Virus record (IMG/VR): IMGVR_UViG_3300027759_004016
Location: 1-39,613 of that record
Length of the DNA stretch: 39,613 nucleotides
Reading direction: 5' to 3' (one strand)
Source of the DNA: a virus
Below are positions 31,248-38,127 of the stretch, piece after piece. Positions within the stretch are counted from its first letter, which is position 1. Each line of letters starts with the position of its first letter. A model generated the notes under the pieces. That model had not been told where the DNA came from, made no database searches, and worked only from the letters and a program-made list of their open reading frames with translations. The position numbers were made by a program, and so were the translations under genes.

Positions 31248-31265
31248 GTTACAGTATTGTTACAG
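31248..31265 (-). promoter_or_regulatory. Pho-box-like element upstream of pstS
   Basis: Minus strand CTGTAAC-AATA-CTGTAAC: two identical 7-bp repeats with an 11-bp period. Ten bases later is TTAAAT (31232-31237), a likely -10 box, giving a start near 31225. The first repeat overlaps the stop codon of the 50-residue gene upstream. Confidence 0.8.
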
Positions 31266-31412
31266 TTTTTTGGCTCGTTTGTTCTTTTTGTCCGGGCCAG
31301 TTGATTTGGCTTCTTCCAGCATGCGTTCTGCGGCTGGAGTGTTTTGGGGAGGATGATACACGTGGGGTTTTGAGGGTTCGTTTCTTCGAGGGCTTCTTTT
31401 AAACCAGCTCAT
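31260..31412 (-). CDS. 50-residue basic protein MSWFKRSPRR-type
   Basis: Too short for most gene finders. ATG 31412 has AAGGAAACAGCAAT in front; stop at 31260-31262. The protein begins MSWFKRSPRRNEPSKP and ends in a Lys/Arg run (DKKNKRAKKL). Similar tiny proteins with an MSWFKR start recur in T4-like aquatic phages (recall). The overlap of its stop with the Pho box suggests the regulatory site was inserted or evolved at its end. Confidence 0.7.
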   Translation of the reverse strand: MSWFKRSPRRNEPSKPHVYHPPQNTPAAERMLEEAKSTGPDKKNKRAKKL

Positions 31413-31472
31413 ATTGCTGTTTCCTTAAAGGTTAAAATACTTAGCATGTGTGTTTGAACTATAAACTCCAGT

Positions 31473-32708
31473 TTAATTTTGTTCTAACAGTTGTTTGATT
31501 ATCACGCGATGTTGGCCTGTACAATGCTGTTGCATTACAATCATGGCCTGATCTAGGTTGGTTTTGTATTCTTCTATCACCTGATCAAATAACCCGTTGA
31601 AAAACCGTTGTTTGTTACGCTGTGCAATCGCATGCAGTTTTGCATACAGAACTTGTTTAGCATCAGTATCAAGTGCAGAAATTCTTTTCATTTCCTGAAC
31701 AACAGCATCTAACCTGTTTTTGCTGTCAGCAATGGCATCATAGGACTCGTCGATTAATCCTGCAAATGTTTCAAACCCGTAGTTCCGTAAATATTGTAAA
31801 CTACCAGATGTGGCTGCTAATATAAACGGTTTGCCGCAAGCAATGGGTCTCAGTGTTTTTTCTGTGAGATGCCAACGATCATCATCAAACAATGTTTCCA
31901 GCACAACTTCGATGCCACAAGCAGCATAGTCCAAATCGCAGTAATCTGCACTACTTCCTGAATCAGCAGTGTTGGGCAAATAAAGTTGTTCCAAATTGTG
32001 CAGGTGAATCTGGAACTTTTTGTTTGCAAACACATGATTTACATAATGCATGTCATTGTCTATGGCAGCAAATGCAATCTGAGTATGTGACAATAGATTA
32101 TGTGTTGCCAGTTGTTGCGCAAAATACAAACGGTATTCTCGTGTGCCGCTCCATGCACGATTGTACACTAAAAAATCTTTTTGTATTTTACCAAGGTCAA
32201 AAATTAACTTTGGATCATGGTTGGCGTACCGAAACCAGTCCAATGCAATCATGGCATGGCTCCAAAAGTAAACAGGAACAAAACCATTTAGTGAAAATTT
32301 AGCAACTTGGTTACTATTCAATTCTGAATGCAGTAATAATGTTAGGTCAAATTGATTAATGCAAGTAGTCAACGCTCTAAGATGTTGGTCAGCCATGTAT
32401 TCAAGAACCCTTACATCAATCATCCAATCAAGATTGTATCCTTCATCCCGTGGACCTGAATTAGAACACAAACAATTTTTTCTAATTTGATTTTTTATAC
32501 TTTTTCTAGTATAAAATTCCCAAGACAACGTTTCTTGATCGTGGCATATTATTGTAGGATTGGTTATATTTTGCACAGCAGTATTAGTGTGCAATGGCTT
32601 TAAGTCCTCAAGTTTTCTTGAGCCATGTGGCATCCAGCGATAAATTAGTAGATCGTGGTTGACACAGTCCGCCAAGTAATGATATAATCTATCTAAAGGA
32701 ACACTCAT
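31473..32708 (-). CDS. Glycosyltransferase-like protein of the phage surface-glycan type
   Basis: A 411-residue protein from ATG 32708; the frame is open to 32894 but the upstream part lies inside the divergent dehydrogenase gene. The C-terminal region GIEVVLETLFDDDRWHLTEKTLRPIACGKPFILAATSGSLQYLRNYGF (summarised: E-K-T-x-R-P-I ... P-F-I-L ... G-S-L-x-Y-L-R) matches glycosyltransferase-like proteins of aquatic phages. The N-terminal half is of unknown fold. The start has no clear ribosome-binding site and abuts the divergent ATG at 32709 (shared CATATG). The gene is A+T-rich. The target may be a phage or host glycan (inference). Confidence 0.7.
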   Translation of the reverse strand: MSVPLDRLYHYLADCVNHDLLIYRWMPHGSRKLEDLKPLHTNTAVQNITNPTIICHDQETLSWEFYTRKSIKNQIRKNCLCSNSGPRDEGYNLDWMIDVRVLEYMADQHLRALTTCINQFDLTLLLHSELNSNQVAKFSLNGFVPVYFWSHAMIALDWFRYANHDPKLIFDLGKIQKDFLVYNRAWSGTREYRLYFAQQLATHNLLSHTQIAFAAIDNDMHYVNHVFANKKFQIHLHNLEQLYLPNTADSGSSADYCDLDYAACGIEVVLETLFDDDRWHLTEKTLRPIACGKPFILAATSGSLQYLRNYGFETFAGLIDESYDAIADSKNRLDAVVQEMKRISALDTDAKQVLYAKLHAIAQRNKQRFFNGLFDQVIEEYKTNLDQAMIVMQQHCTGQHRVIIKQLLEQN

Positions 32709-33950
32709 ATGAAGAAAATTGGTTTTATTGGGATTGGCAAATTGGGTCTCGATTGTGCAGAAGTCATGGCCGAAAAGCATGAAGTACGCGGTTACGATAT
32801 TTACCCACGAGTCAGCGACTCGGTAAAAGTTTGTGATATTGCGGAGTTGGTAAACGAAAGCGAATGGATCTTTATTGCTGTGCCCACACCACATGCTGAA
32901 GGCTACGATGGTTCAGTACCAAGTTCACACATGGAGCCTCGAGACTTTGGGCACGACGCTGTGATTGACGCCATCAAGAATGTGAACCGGTATGCAACCA
33001 CACCCAAGAAGGTGGTGTTGATCTCTACGGTATTGCCTGGCACTACACGCAAACACTTTTATCCATTGCTGGATAGCAAGCATCAGTTCTTGTACAACCC
33101 TTACCTGATTGCCATGGGGTCAGTGAAGTGGGACATGGTCAATCCTGAAATGGTCATGATTGGCACAGAAGACGGCAATCCCAATGCCCTAGCAGGTGAA
33201 CTGATTGACCTGTACAAGACCATCATGGCAAACGATCCGCGCTATGAAATTGGTACCTGGGACGAATGTGAAGCCATCAAGATCTTCTACAACACATTCA
33301 TCTCTGCCAAGGTTGGCTTGGTGAACATGATTCAAGATTTTGCCTTGCGCATTGGCAACATCAACGTTGATGTAGTTACAGATGCATTGGCACGTAGTAC
33401 CATGCGTATCATGGGACCTAAATATATGACAGCAGGCATGGGCGATGCAGGTGCTTGCCACCCACGTGATAACATTGCCCTGCGTTGGTTGGCCAAGGAA
33501 TACAACATTGGCTACGACTTGTTTGACACTGTGATGCATGCTCGTGAAGTGCAGGCCAAGAATCTGGCCATGTACCTGTTGGACTTGAGTGTGATGAACG
33601 ACAACTTGCCCATCGTGATCCACGGCAAAGCCTACAAGCCTGACGTGGAATACTGCATTGGTAGTTACTCGACACTTGTGGGACATTACATTGAACAAGA
33701 AGGACGCCGGGTAGTGTACGTTGATCCCTTGGCAGATGACCCCACCAATGTTGTGGCCACTGTGGACACACCTGCAATCTTTTTGTGGGCACACAACCGC
33801 AAGATCACTTATGAATACACTGGTGATCAATTGGACACATTGCCTTACTGTGACATCAAACCTGGCAGCATCATTGTTGATCCATGGCGCAAACTCACAT
33901 CAACTGCTGAGGTCGAAGTTGTCCACTACGGTAACACCCGAGTTCATTAA
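32709..33950 (+). CDS. UDP-sugar (UDP-glucose/GDP-mannose type) dehydrogenase
   Basis: A 413-residue member of the UDPG/MGDP dehydrogenase family, which oxidises a nucleotide sugar twice to a uronic acid using NAD. The NAD-binding loop is GFIGIGKLG (residues 5-13). It has FIAVPTP, VVLISTVLPGTT, FLYNPYLIAMGS, ECEAIKIFYNTFISAKV (K191) and the catalytic cysteine C250 in GDAGACHPRDNIAL. The C-terminal nucleotide-binding part has IVIHGKAYKPD. It starts at ATG 32709 behind AAAGGA. It probably feeds sugar modification together with the next two genes. Confidence 0.92.
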   Translation: MKKIGFIGIGKLGLDCAEVMAEKHEVRGYDIYPRVSDSVKVCDIAELVNESEWIFIAVPTPHAEGYDGSVPSSHMEPRDFGHDAVIDAIKNVNRYATTPKKVVLISTVLPGTTRKHFYPLLDSKHQFLYNPYLIAMGSVKWDMVNPEMVMIGTEDGNPNALAGELIDLYKTIMANDPRYEIGTWDECEAIKIFYNTFISAKVGLVNMIQDFALRIGNINVDVVTDALARSTMRIMGPKYMTAGMGDAGACHPRDNIALRWLAKEYNIGYDLFDTVMHAREVQAKNLAMYLLDLSVMNDNLPIVIHGKAYKPDVEYCIGSYSTLVGHYIEQEGRRVVYVDPLADDPTNVVATVDTPAIFLWAHNRKITYEYTGDQLDTLPYCDIKPGSIIVDPWRKLTSTAEVEVVHYGNTRVH

Positions 33951-34446
33951 GTATCACATCCCAGTGTTCTGGGATGACGAATACAAGCGGCTGGACTACG
34001 TCAACGAGCCGTTCAATGATCCTGTGAATTTAAAATTGTGGACTCAACAAGGTTATGCCAATCAATTTACAGGAGACATGTGTGACATGCGCAGTCCGCA
34101 TCCTCGATGGAACCAGACGTTTATTGATATCTATCGTGAAATGGGCTGGCAAGACATAGGCACCAGTTACTACAGAATGACCACTGGTACCATACTGCCC
34201 ATGCATCAGGACTTGTATGTGAAATACATCCGGTTATTCAATCTACAAGGTCAAGAACATCGTATCCGTAGAGCGATTGTTTTTTTGGATGATTGGAAAA
34301 GTGGTCACTATTTTGAAGGCGCTCAAGCACCAGTCACACGATGGAAGGCCGGAGATGTGATCGAATGGATGTATGATGCACCGCACATGGCAGCCAACAT
34401 TGGTCTAGAACCTCGGTACACACTACAAATAACAGGATGGGTATGA
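33919..34446 (+). CDS. 2-oxoglutarate/Fe(II)-oxygenase-like (cupin-fold) protein
   Basis: A protein of about 175 residues, starting probably at TTG 33919 within the end of the dehydrogenase gene (frame open from 33721). It has the double-stranded beta-helix pattern: MTTGTILPMHQDLYVKYIRLF (HxD iron ligands), IVFLDDWKSGHYFEG, WKAGDVIEWMYDAPHMAANIGLEPRYTLQITGW (distal His and the Arg that would bind 2-oxoglutarate). The substrate is unknown; hydroxylation of a sugar, amino acid or protein residue is possible. Stop overlaps the next start (ATGA). Confidence 0.75.
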   Translation: MSTTVTPEFIKYHIPVFWDDEYKRLDYVNEPFNDPVNLKLWTQQGYANQFTGDMCDMRSPHPRWNQTFIDIYREMGWQDIGTSYYRMTTGTILPMHQDLYVKYIRLFNLQGQEHRIRRAIVFLDDWKSGHYFEGAQAPVTRWKAGDVIEWMYDAPHMAANIGLEPRYTLQITGWV

Positions 34447-35360
34447 TTTCAACATACAACGAATGGGACCAACTCAAACGCATTGTGGTGGGTCGTGCCG
34501 ACACAGCCAACTGGCCTGTGAATGATCCAGTGTTCAAGAACGAGGGAGAGAAAACCACTTGGAAAGAAACACCTGTGCCCACAGGACCAGTACCACAGTG
34601 GATCATAGATGAAGCCAATGAAGATCTTGAAATACTGACCCAGACATTAGAAGGCTTGGGTGTAAAGGTAGAACGTCCTGATCCATGTTTGAACTTTCAA
34701 ACACACGATGGACTCAGCGCCTACTGCCCCAGAGATAGATTGTTGGTGTATGGTAGTACCATTGTGAACCCTGTGATGATGTATCCCTGCAGAGACATGG
34801 AAGCACAGTGCTACTATGACATCATTGACGAAGCCGAACACTACTTGCACATGCCCAGACACGAAGGCATGATCTTAGAAGCAGCCAATGTGTGCAGGCT
34901 CAATGATGCCTGGTTGGTATTGGAATCAGCTGGCGGCAACCGAGCTGCCTTGAATTGGTTGCGTGAACAGTTTCCTGCTGTCAAGATTGAAATGTGCAAC
35001 TTCTATGCAGGTGTGCATATTGACTCAACCATTGTGCCCATACGTGAAGGCTTGGTGCTGTTGAATGGTACCAGAGTCAATGAATCCAATTGTCCCCGAG
35101 TGTTCGAGAATTGGGACAAGATCTATGTGGATGATGTTGTGGCCCAGGGCTTTTACCAATATCCTTATGCATCAAAATGGGTAGGTATGAACATGCTGGC
35201 TGTGAATCCCGATACTGTGATTATGGATCGTAACCAACCAGACCTAATTGCCCAACTAGAACAACGTGGATTCACAGTGATTCCGTTGGAATTACGCCAC
35301 AGCCGTACCTTGGGCGGTGGGTTTCATTGTGTTACACTGGATTTGGAACGATCAAGTTAG
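34443..35360 (+). CDS. Amidinotransferase (pentein fold, GATM-like)
   Basis: A 305-residue pentein-fold enzyme. ATG 34443 is chosen for the ATGA overlap and AGGA upstream. Family features are ISTYNEWDQLKRIVVGRAD, the catalytic His H192 in YAGVHIDSTIVPI and the nucleophile C296 in TLGGGFHCVTLDL. The acidic residue at the GATM Asp position appears as EAANVCR (E146), which differs from the usual pattern. Glycine amidinotransferases move an amidino group from arginine to an amine acceptor. The acceptor here is not known; sugar-linked amines made by neighbouring genes are possible. Confidence 0.9.
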   Translation: MISTYNEWDQLKRIVVGRADTANWPVNDPVFKNEGEKTTWKETPVPTGPVPQWIIDEANEDLEILTQTLEGLGVKVERPDPCLNFQTHDGLSAYCPRDRLLVYGSTIVNPVMMYPCRDMEAQCYYDIIDEAEHYLHMPRHEGMILEAANVCRLNDAWLVLESAGGNRAALNWLREQFPAVKIEMCNFYAGVHIDSTIVPIREGLVLLNGTRVNESNCPRVFENWDKIYVDDVVAQGFYQYPYASKWVGMNMLAVNPDTVIMDRNQPDLIAQLEQRGFTVIPLELRHSRTLGGGFHCVTLDLERSS

Positions 35361-35653
35361 TCTTCAACTACAGAGATCGAAATCAGTCCATAGTTGTCAT
35401 TGCGCACCCATTCTGCCCATTTTTCGGCGCCTTCACGAGTGGCAAATTGTGTAGTAATTATGGTTCGATCTGCTTCCCAGACAATGTTACTTTCAGTGCC
35501 ACGATATCTGGGTATTTCACCGGTTGCAATTAATTCGGTGAGTATGGCCCACAGTGGAGCATAGTCTCGAGTGGTACTACCCAATCTGTCATAGTTTGAC
35601 TCAGCCGAAATTTCTACAGTCTTGTCCAAAATGTGTATGGTTTTAACAGTCAT
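35357..35653 (-). CDS. Small hypothetical protein
   Basis: A 98-residue protein (KTIHILDKTVEISAESNYD, EADRTIITTQFATREGAEKWAEWV) with a beta-alpha pattern. It converges with the amidinotransferase gene (4-base overlap) and is divergent from uvdE. An ATAAATATTG element lies 6-13 bases upstream of its start. Function unknown. Confidence 0.72.
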   Translation of the reverse strand: MTVKTIHILDKTVEISAESNYDRLGSTTRDYAPLWAILTELIATGEIPRYRGTESNIVWEADRTIITTQFATREGAEKWAEWVRNDNYGLISISVVED

Positions 35654-35668
35654 ATCAATATTTATCAG

Positions 35669-35697
35669 TTGACCATTATTAAAAAATAGTGTATACT
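35669..35697 (+). promoter_or_regulatory. Promoter of uvdE
   Basis: TTGACC at 35669-35674, 17-base spacer, TATACT at 35692-35697. The -10 box ends 6 bases before ATG 35704, so transcription should start at or beside the start codon (leaderless message). Confidence 0.82.
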
Positions 35698-35703
35698 ACA
35701 CAC

Positions 35704-36732
35704 ATGAACACACCTAGAATTGGCTTTTGTTGCAAGTGGCTCAATGACCCCTCAGAATGTGGCGGCATGAAGGTCAATGCAAAGGACCGTGACTTAAACG
35801 GCAGATCGACTACCATGCGATGGCTGCGTGAACACGCGGACGAGGCCGAGCAACGCCAGTGGGACATCATGAACCACAATGCTGCCGCGGCTGTGCGACT
35901 GATCGAGCGTGTGGGCACACTGCCTCCTGAACGCAGAATGGTACGCCTGGGCAGTGAAATGCTACAAGGCTACACTGAAAAAGACTGGATTGCGTGGTGG
36001 CAACGCACAGAGATACAAGAACACTGTGCCAAGATCTTTGCTCCTGTTGGCGAAGCTGCTCGCAGATTGGGTGTGCGTATATCATTCCACCCCGGACAGT
36101 TTTGTGTACTGGCTTCAGAGTCGGACGAGATTGTTCAACGCAGTATACTAGAATTTGAGTATCATGTGGACATGGCTCGTTGGATGGGCTTTGGTGCCGG
36201 CTGGCATGATCATGGGTTTAAAATTAATGTGCATTTGTCAGGCAAAGGCGGGCCTGACAAATTCCTACGCACCTTGGGTCAACTTACCCCAGAAGCAAGG
36301 AATCTAATCGCTATTGAAAATGATGAGATGTCAAATGGTTTGGACGTTACTCTTACTGTGGCTGATAGTGTGGCTCTTACTTTGGATATTCATCACCACT
36401 GGATCAACACCGGTGAATATATCGAGCCCTTGGATCCACGTGCTCAACGGGTTGTTGAGTCTTGGCGTGGTACTCGCCCTGTTTGTCACTACAGTGTTAG
36501 CCGTGAAGATGTTGTTGTGGGACACAATACCTTTGTTAGACCAGACCTATCAGCCCTCCTCAGTCAAGGCCACAAAAAGCAAAAACTGCGAGCACATTCG
36601 GACTTCATGTGGAACACTGCTGTAAATAAATGGGCACTGACATTTGCGGATCAGTGGGACATACAGGTCGAAGCCAAAGGCAAGAACTTGGCCAGTGAAA
36701 TGCTGTACAACCAATGGCGGGCCAATGCCTAA
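35704..36732 (+). CDS. uvsE: UV damage endonuclease (UVDE/UvsE family)
   Basis: A 342-residue TIM-barrel endonuclease that nicks DNA 5' of UV photoproducts. The metal-site motifs are RIGFCCKWL, SFHPGQFCVLASE, KINVHLSGKGGPDK, LIAIENDEM, LTLDIHHHWI, VCHYSVSRED and KLRAHSDFMW. Length fits the family (~300-420). ATG 35704 is chosen since the upstream in-frame GTG 35689 overlaps the -10 box. No Shine-Dalgarno is present, fitting a leaderless message. Its presence suits a virus living in sunlit water (inference). Confidence 0.94.
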   Translation: MNTPRIGFCCKWLNDPSECGGMKVNAKDRDLNGRSTTMRWLREHADEAEQRQWDIMNHNAAAAVRLIERVGTLPPERRMVRLGSEMLQGYTEKDWIAWWQRTEIQEHCAKIFAPVGEAARRLGVRISFHPGQFCVLASESDEIVQRSILEFEYHVDMARWMGFGAGWHDHGFKINVHLSGKGGPDKFLRTLGQLTPEARNLIAIENDEMSNGLDVTLTVADSVALTLDIHHHWINTGEYIEPLDPRAQRVVESWRGTRPVCHYSVSREDVVVGHNTFVRPDLSALLSQGHKKQKLRAHSDFMWNTAVNKWALTFADQWDIQVEAKGKNLASEMLYNQWRANA

Positions 36733-37018
36733 TATCTTAGCAGGAATTTTTGATTGGATACACAGTGATTACAAAACTAATCGCGTTAGATTTTGTGTGG
36801 AAGTGCTGGCTTGGGGTATTAGTATTGGGTGTAGCATCACCATGGCTGCCACTGTTCCAAATCCCCCTTTACTGGTCATGTATCCTATATGGATTACAGG
36901 GTGTGCTATGTATGCTTGGGCTAGTTATACTCGCAGATCGTTTGGTATGCTGGCCAACTACATCTTGCTCACGACGATAGACACAGTTGGCCTGGTGCGG
37001 ATGCTGTTGTTAAGTTGA
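36725..37018 (+). CDS. Small membrane protein, three predicted helices
   Basis: A 97-residue protein starting 8 bases before the uvdE stop (ATG 36725). Hydrophobic segments are at ~25-45 (VEVLAWGISIGCSITMAATV), ~48-65 (LLVMYPIWITGCAMYAW) and ~73-95 (LANYILLTTIDTVGLVRMLL). Most likely an inner-membrane protein; no family recognised. It converges with the gene at 37010. Confidence 0.72.
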   Translation: MPNILAGIFDWIHSDYKTNRVRFCVEVLAWGISIGCSITMAATVPNPPLLVMYPIWITGCAMYAWASYTRRSFGMLANYILLTTIDTVGLVRMLLLS

Positions 37019-37384
37019 CGACTTTTTGGCCGGTGCCCGTTTGGCAGGTGCTTTGGCTGCTGTTTTCTTGGCAGGTGCCTTTTTAGCAGGTTTAACTTCT
37101 TGCACATCGCCGTGTCCATCAACTGTTAACACAGGTGCAGGCTCAACAACTGGCGCAGGTGTTTCTACTCGATCCGCCGCTGATTTTCCGGGCGCAACAT
37201 CAGAAGACTTGACGTGAATCTTGCCTTCGGCCAGTTTCTCACCATAAGGCCAATGTTTGTCCTCTGCCTTGGGCGGTTGCCAATTGTCGAGGGCATCGTC
37301 GTTTTTGGACTTTTGTGTTTTGACCTGATTGCCCCACCACAATGCAATGCCTACTAATACTGCTACTACGATAATAATTTCCAT
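37010..37384 (-). CDS. Membrane-anchored protein with histone-H1-like Lys/Ala/Pro tail
   Basis: A 124-residue protein. The N-terminal signal-anchor is EIIIVVAVLVGIALWW. A polar middle is followed by Pro/Val-rich ETPAPVVEPAPVLTVDG and a strongly basic repeat tail (PAKKAPAKKTAAKAPAKR). The tail resembles the C-terminal region of histone H1 or AlgP-type proteins, which bind DNA or polyanions. Ribosome-binding site AAGGAGA is good, and CTAAATATT lies upstream. Topology (tail inside or outside) is not certain; by positive-inside charge the tail would lie in the cytoplasm. Confidence 0.8.
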   Translation of the reverse strand: MEIIIVVAVLVGIALWWGNQVKTQKSKNDDALDNWQPPKAEDKHWPYGEKLAEGKIHVKSSDVAPGKSAADRVETPAPVVEPAPVLTVDGHGDVQEVKPAKKAPAKKTAAKAPAKRAPAKKSST

Positions 37385-37437
37385 GATAAATCTCCTTGCA
37401 AATATTTAGTAGTCATGTAATCAAAAAGAATAAAAAA

Positions 37438-37470
37438 TATGTTGCGCCGCAACATAAATAGTGCTACAAT
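37438..37470 (+). promoter_or_regulatory. Promoter overlapped by a 19-bp palindromic operator candidate
   Basis: TTGCGC (37442-37447), 17-base spacer, TACAAT (37465-37470). The -35 box lies in the palindrome TATGTTGCGCCGCAACATA (37438-37456; perfect 9-base arms, 1-base centre). The arrangement is typical of a repressor site. It drives the phasin-like gene after a ~65-base leader. Confidence 0.68.
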
Positions 37471-37537
37471 AGAAACACAAGACGCTGAATGGTTCGGGTC
37501 TTGTTTTCTAGAACTTGCTTAATTTAAGGAGAAAAAC

Positions 37538-37795
37538 ATGTTCAATTCTGTAATCGAAGCCGTGCAAACTGCACAAAAAACTTTTGTCAACACTGTGGTC
37601 ACTAACGAAGAAATCGCCAAGCCCATGGTACAAATGATCGACAGCCAGTGCGATGCTGCCAAGTTGACTGCCAAGGCCGTGATGGATATCACCACTTCAA
37701 TGGCTGCAATGACCACTGAAAAAGTGCAAGAAGCAATGAAGTTTGACTTTACCAAGTACACCGAAGCATTCAAGCCAGCCACTGCTAAAAAGTAA
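37538..37795 (+). CDS. Phasin-like small amphipathic protein
   Basis: An 85-residue all-helical protein behind AAGGAGAAAAAC. The pattern FNSVIEAVQTAQKTFVNTVV and IDSQCDAAKLTAKAVMDITT resembles phasin-type proteins that coat polyhydroxyalkanoate granules; related short ORFs occur in T4-like aquatic phages (recall). Betaproteobacterial hosts often store PHB, so granule binding is possible, but the protein is shorter than host phasins (~180) and may do something else, such as membrane binding. Flanked by its own promoter and terminator, so it is likely strongly expressed. Confidence 0.72.
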   Translation: MFNSVIEAVQTAQKTFVNTVVTNEEIAKPMVQMIDSQCDAAKLTAKAVMDITTSMAAMTTEKVQEAMKFDFTKYTEAFKPATAKK

Positions 37796-37809
37796 TACTC
37801 AAGTATTAC
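37792..37809. repeat. Palindrome over a stop codon, copy 3
   Basis: GTAATACTCAAGTATTAC: perfect 8-base arms around CA, exact reverse complement of copy 2 (14506). It includes the stop of the phasin-like gene. Followed by TTTT, then by a separate G+C-rich terminator. Confidence 0.75.
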
Positions 37810-37817
37810 CTTTTATA

Positions 37818-37840
37818 ACCCTGCTGAGTGCAGGGTTTTT
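37818..37840 (+). terminator. Rho-independent terminator after the phasin-like gene
   Basis: ACCCTGC (37818-37824), loop TGAGT, GCAGGGT, then TTTT (to 37840). Seven perfect pairs and a T-run. It is followed within 2 bases by the next promoter. Confidence 0.9.
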
Positions 37841-37841
37841 C

Positions 37842-37870
37842 TTGACCAGAATTTGCCAATCTGCTATAAT
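37842..37870 (+). promoter_or_regulatory. Sigma70-type promoter, phage promoter family copy 3
   Basis: TTGACC at 37842-37847, 17-base spacer, TATAAT at 37865-37870, TGC before the -10 box. The spacer AGAATTTGCCAATCTGC closely matches copies 1 and 2. Confidence 0.9.
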
Positions 37871-37900
37871 TTGGACATGAAAACAAAAAAGGAGAGAGAT

Positions 37901-38113
37901 ATGGAAGCATTTGTAACAGTGAGAGAGATGGTAGAAGCATTGAACCGTTTGCCCCCAGACGCACAACTGGTAGTGACCGAAAGCGGTTATTACAGTTATG
38001 GTGAACTGGCCCGTGTGGGCTTGCCAGAGGCATATACTATGGAAGGCGACGAGGACGACATCCCCCGTGGCACCGTGGTGTACCGTATTGGTCACAGTCA
38101 TCAAAGTTATTGA
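37901..38113 (+). CDS. Small hypothetical protein
   Basis: A 70-residue acidic protein. ATG 37901 has AAGGAGAG 4-11 bases upstream and is preferred over ATG 37877. It has TVREMVEALNRLPPDAQLVV and SGYYSYGELARVGLPEAY, a pattern seen in small phage proteins with a helix then beta strands. No function recognised. Confidence 0.75.
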   Translation: MEAFVTVREMVEALNRLPPDAQLVVTESGYYSYGELARVGLPEAYTMEGDEDDIPRGTVVYRIGHSHQSY

Positions 38114-38127
38114 ACAAGGAGAACAAA

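Noticed and set aside
33189-33830. 213-codon minus-strand ORF
   Set aside because: It is antisense to the conserved core of the UDP-sugar dehydrogenase, so it is a shadow.
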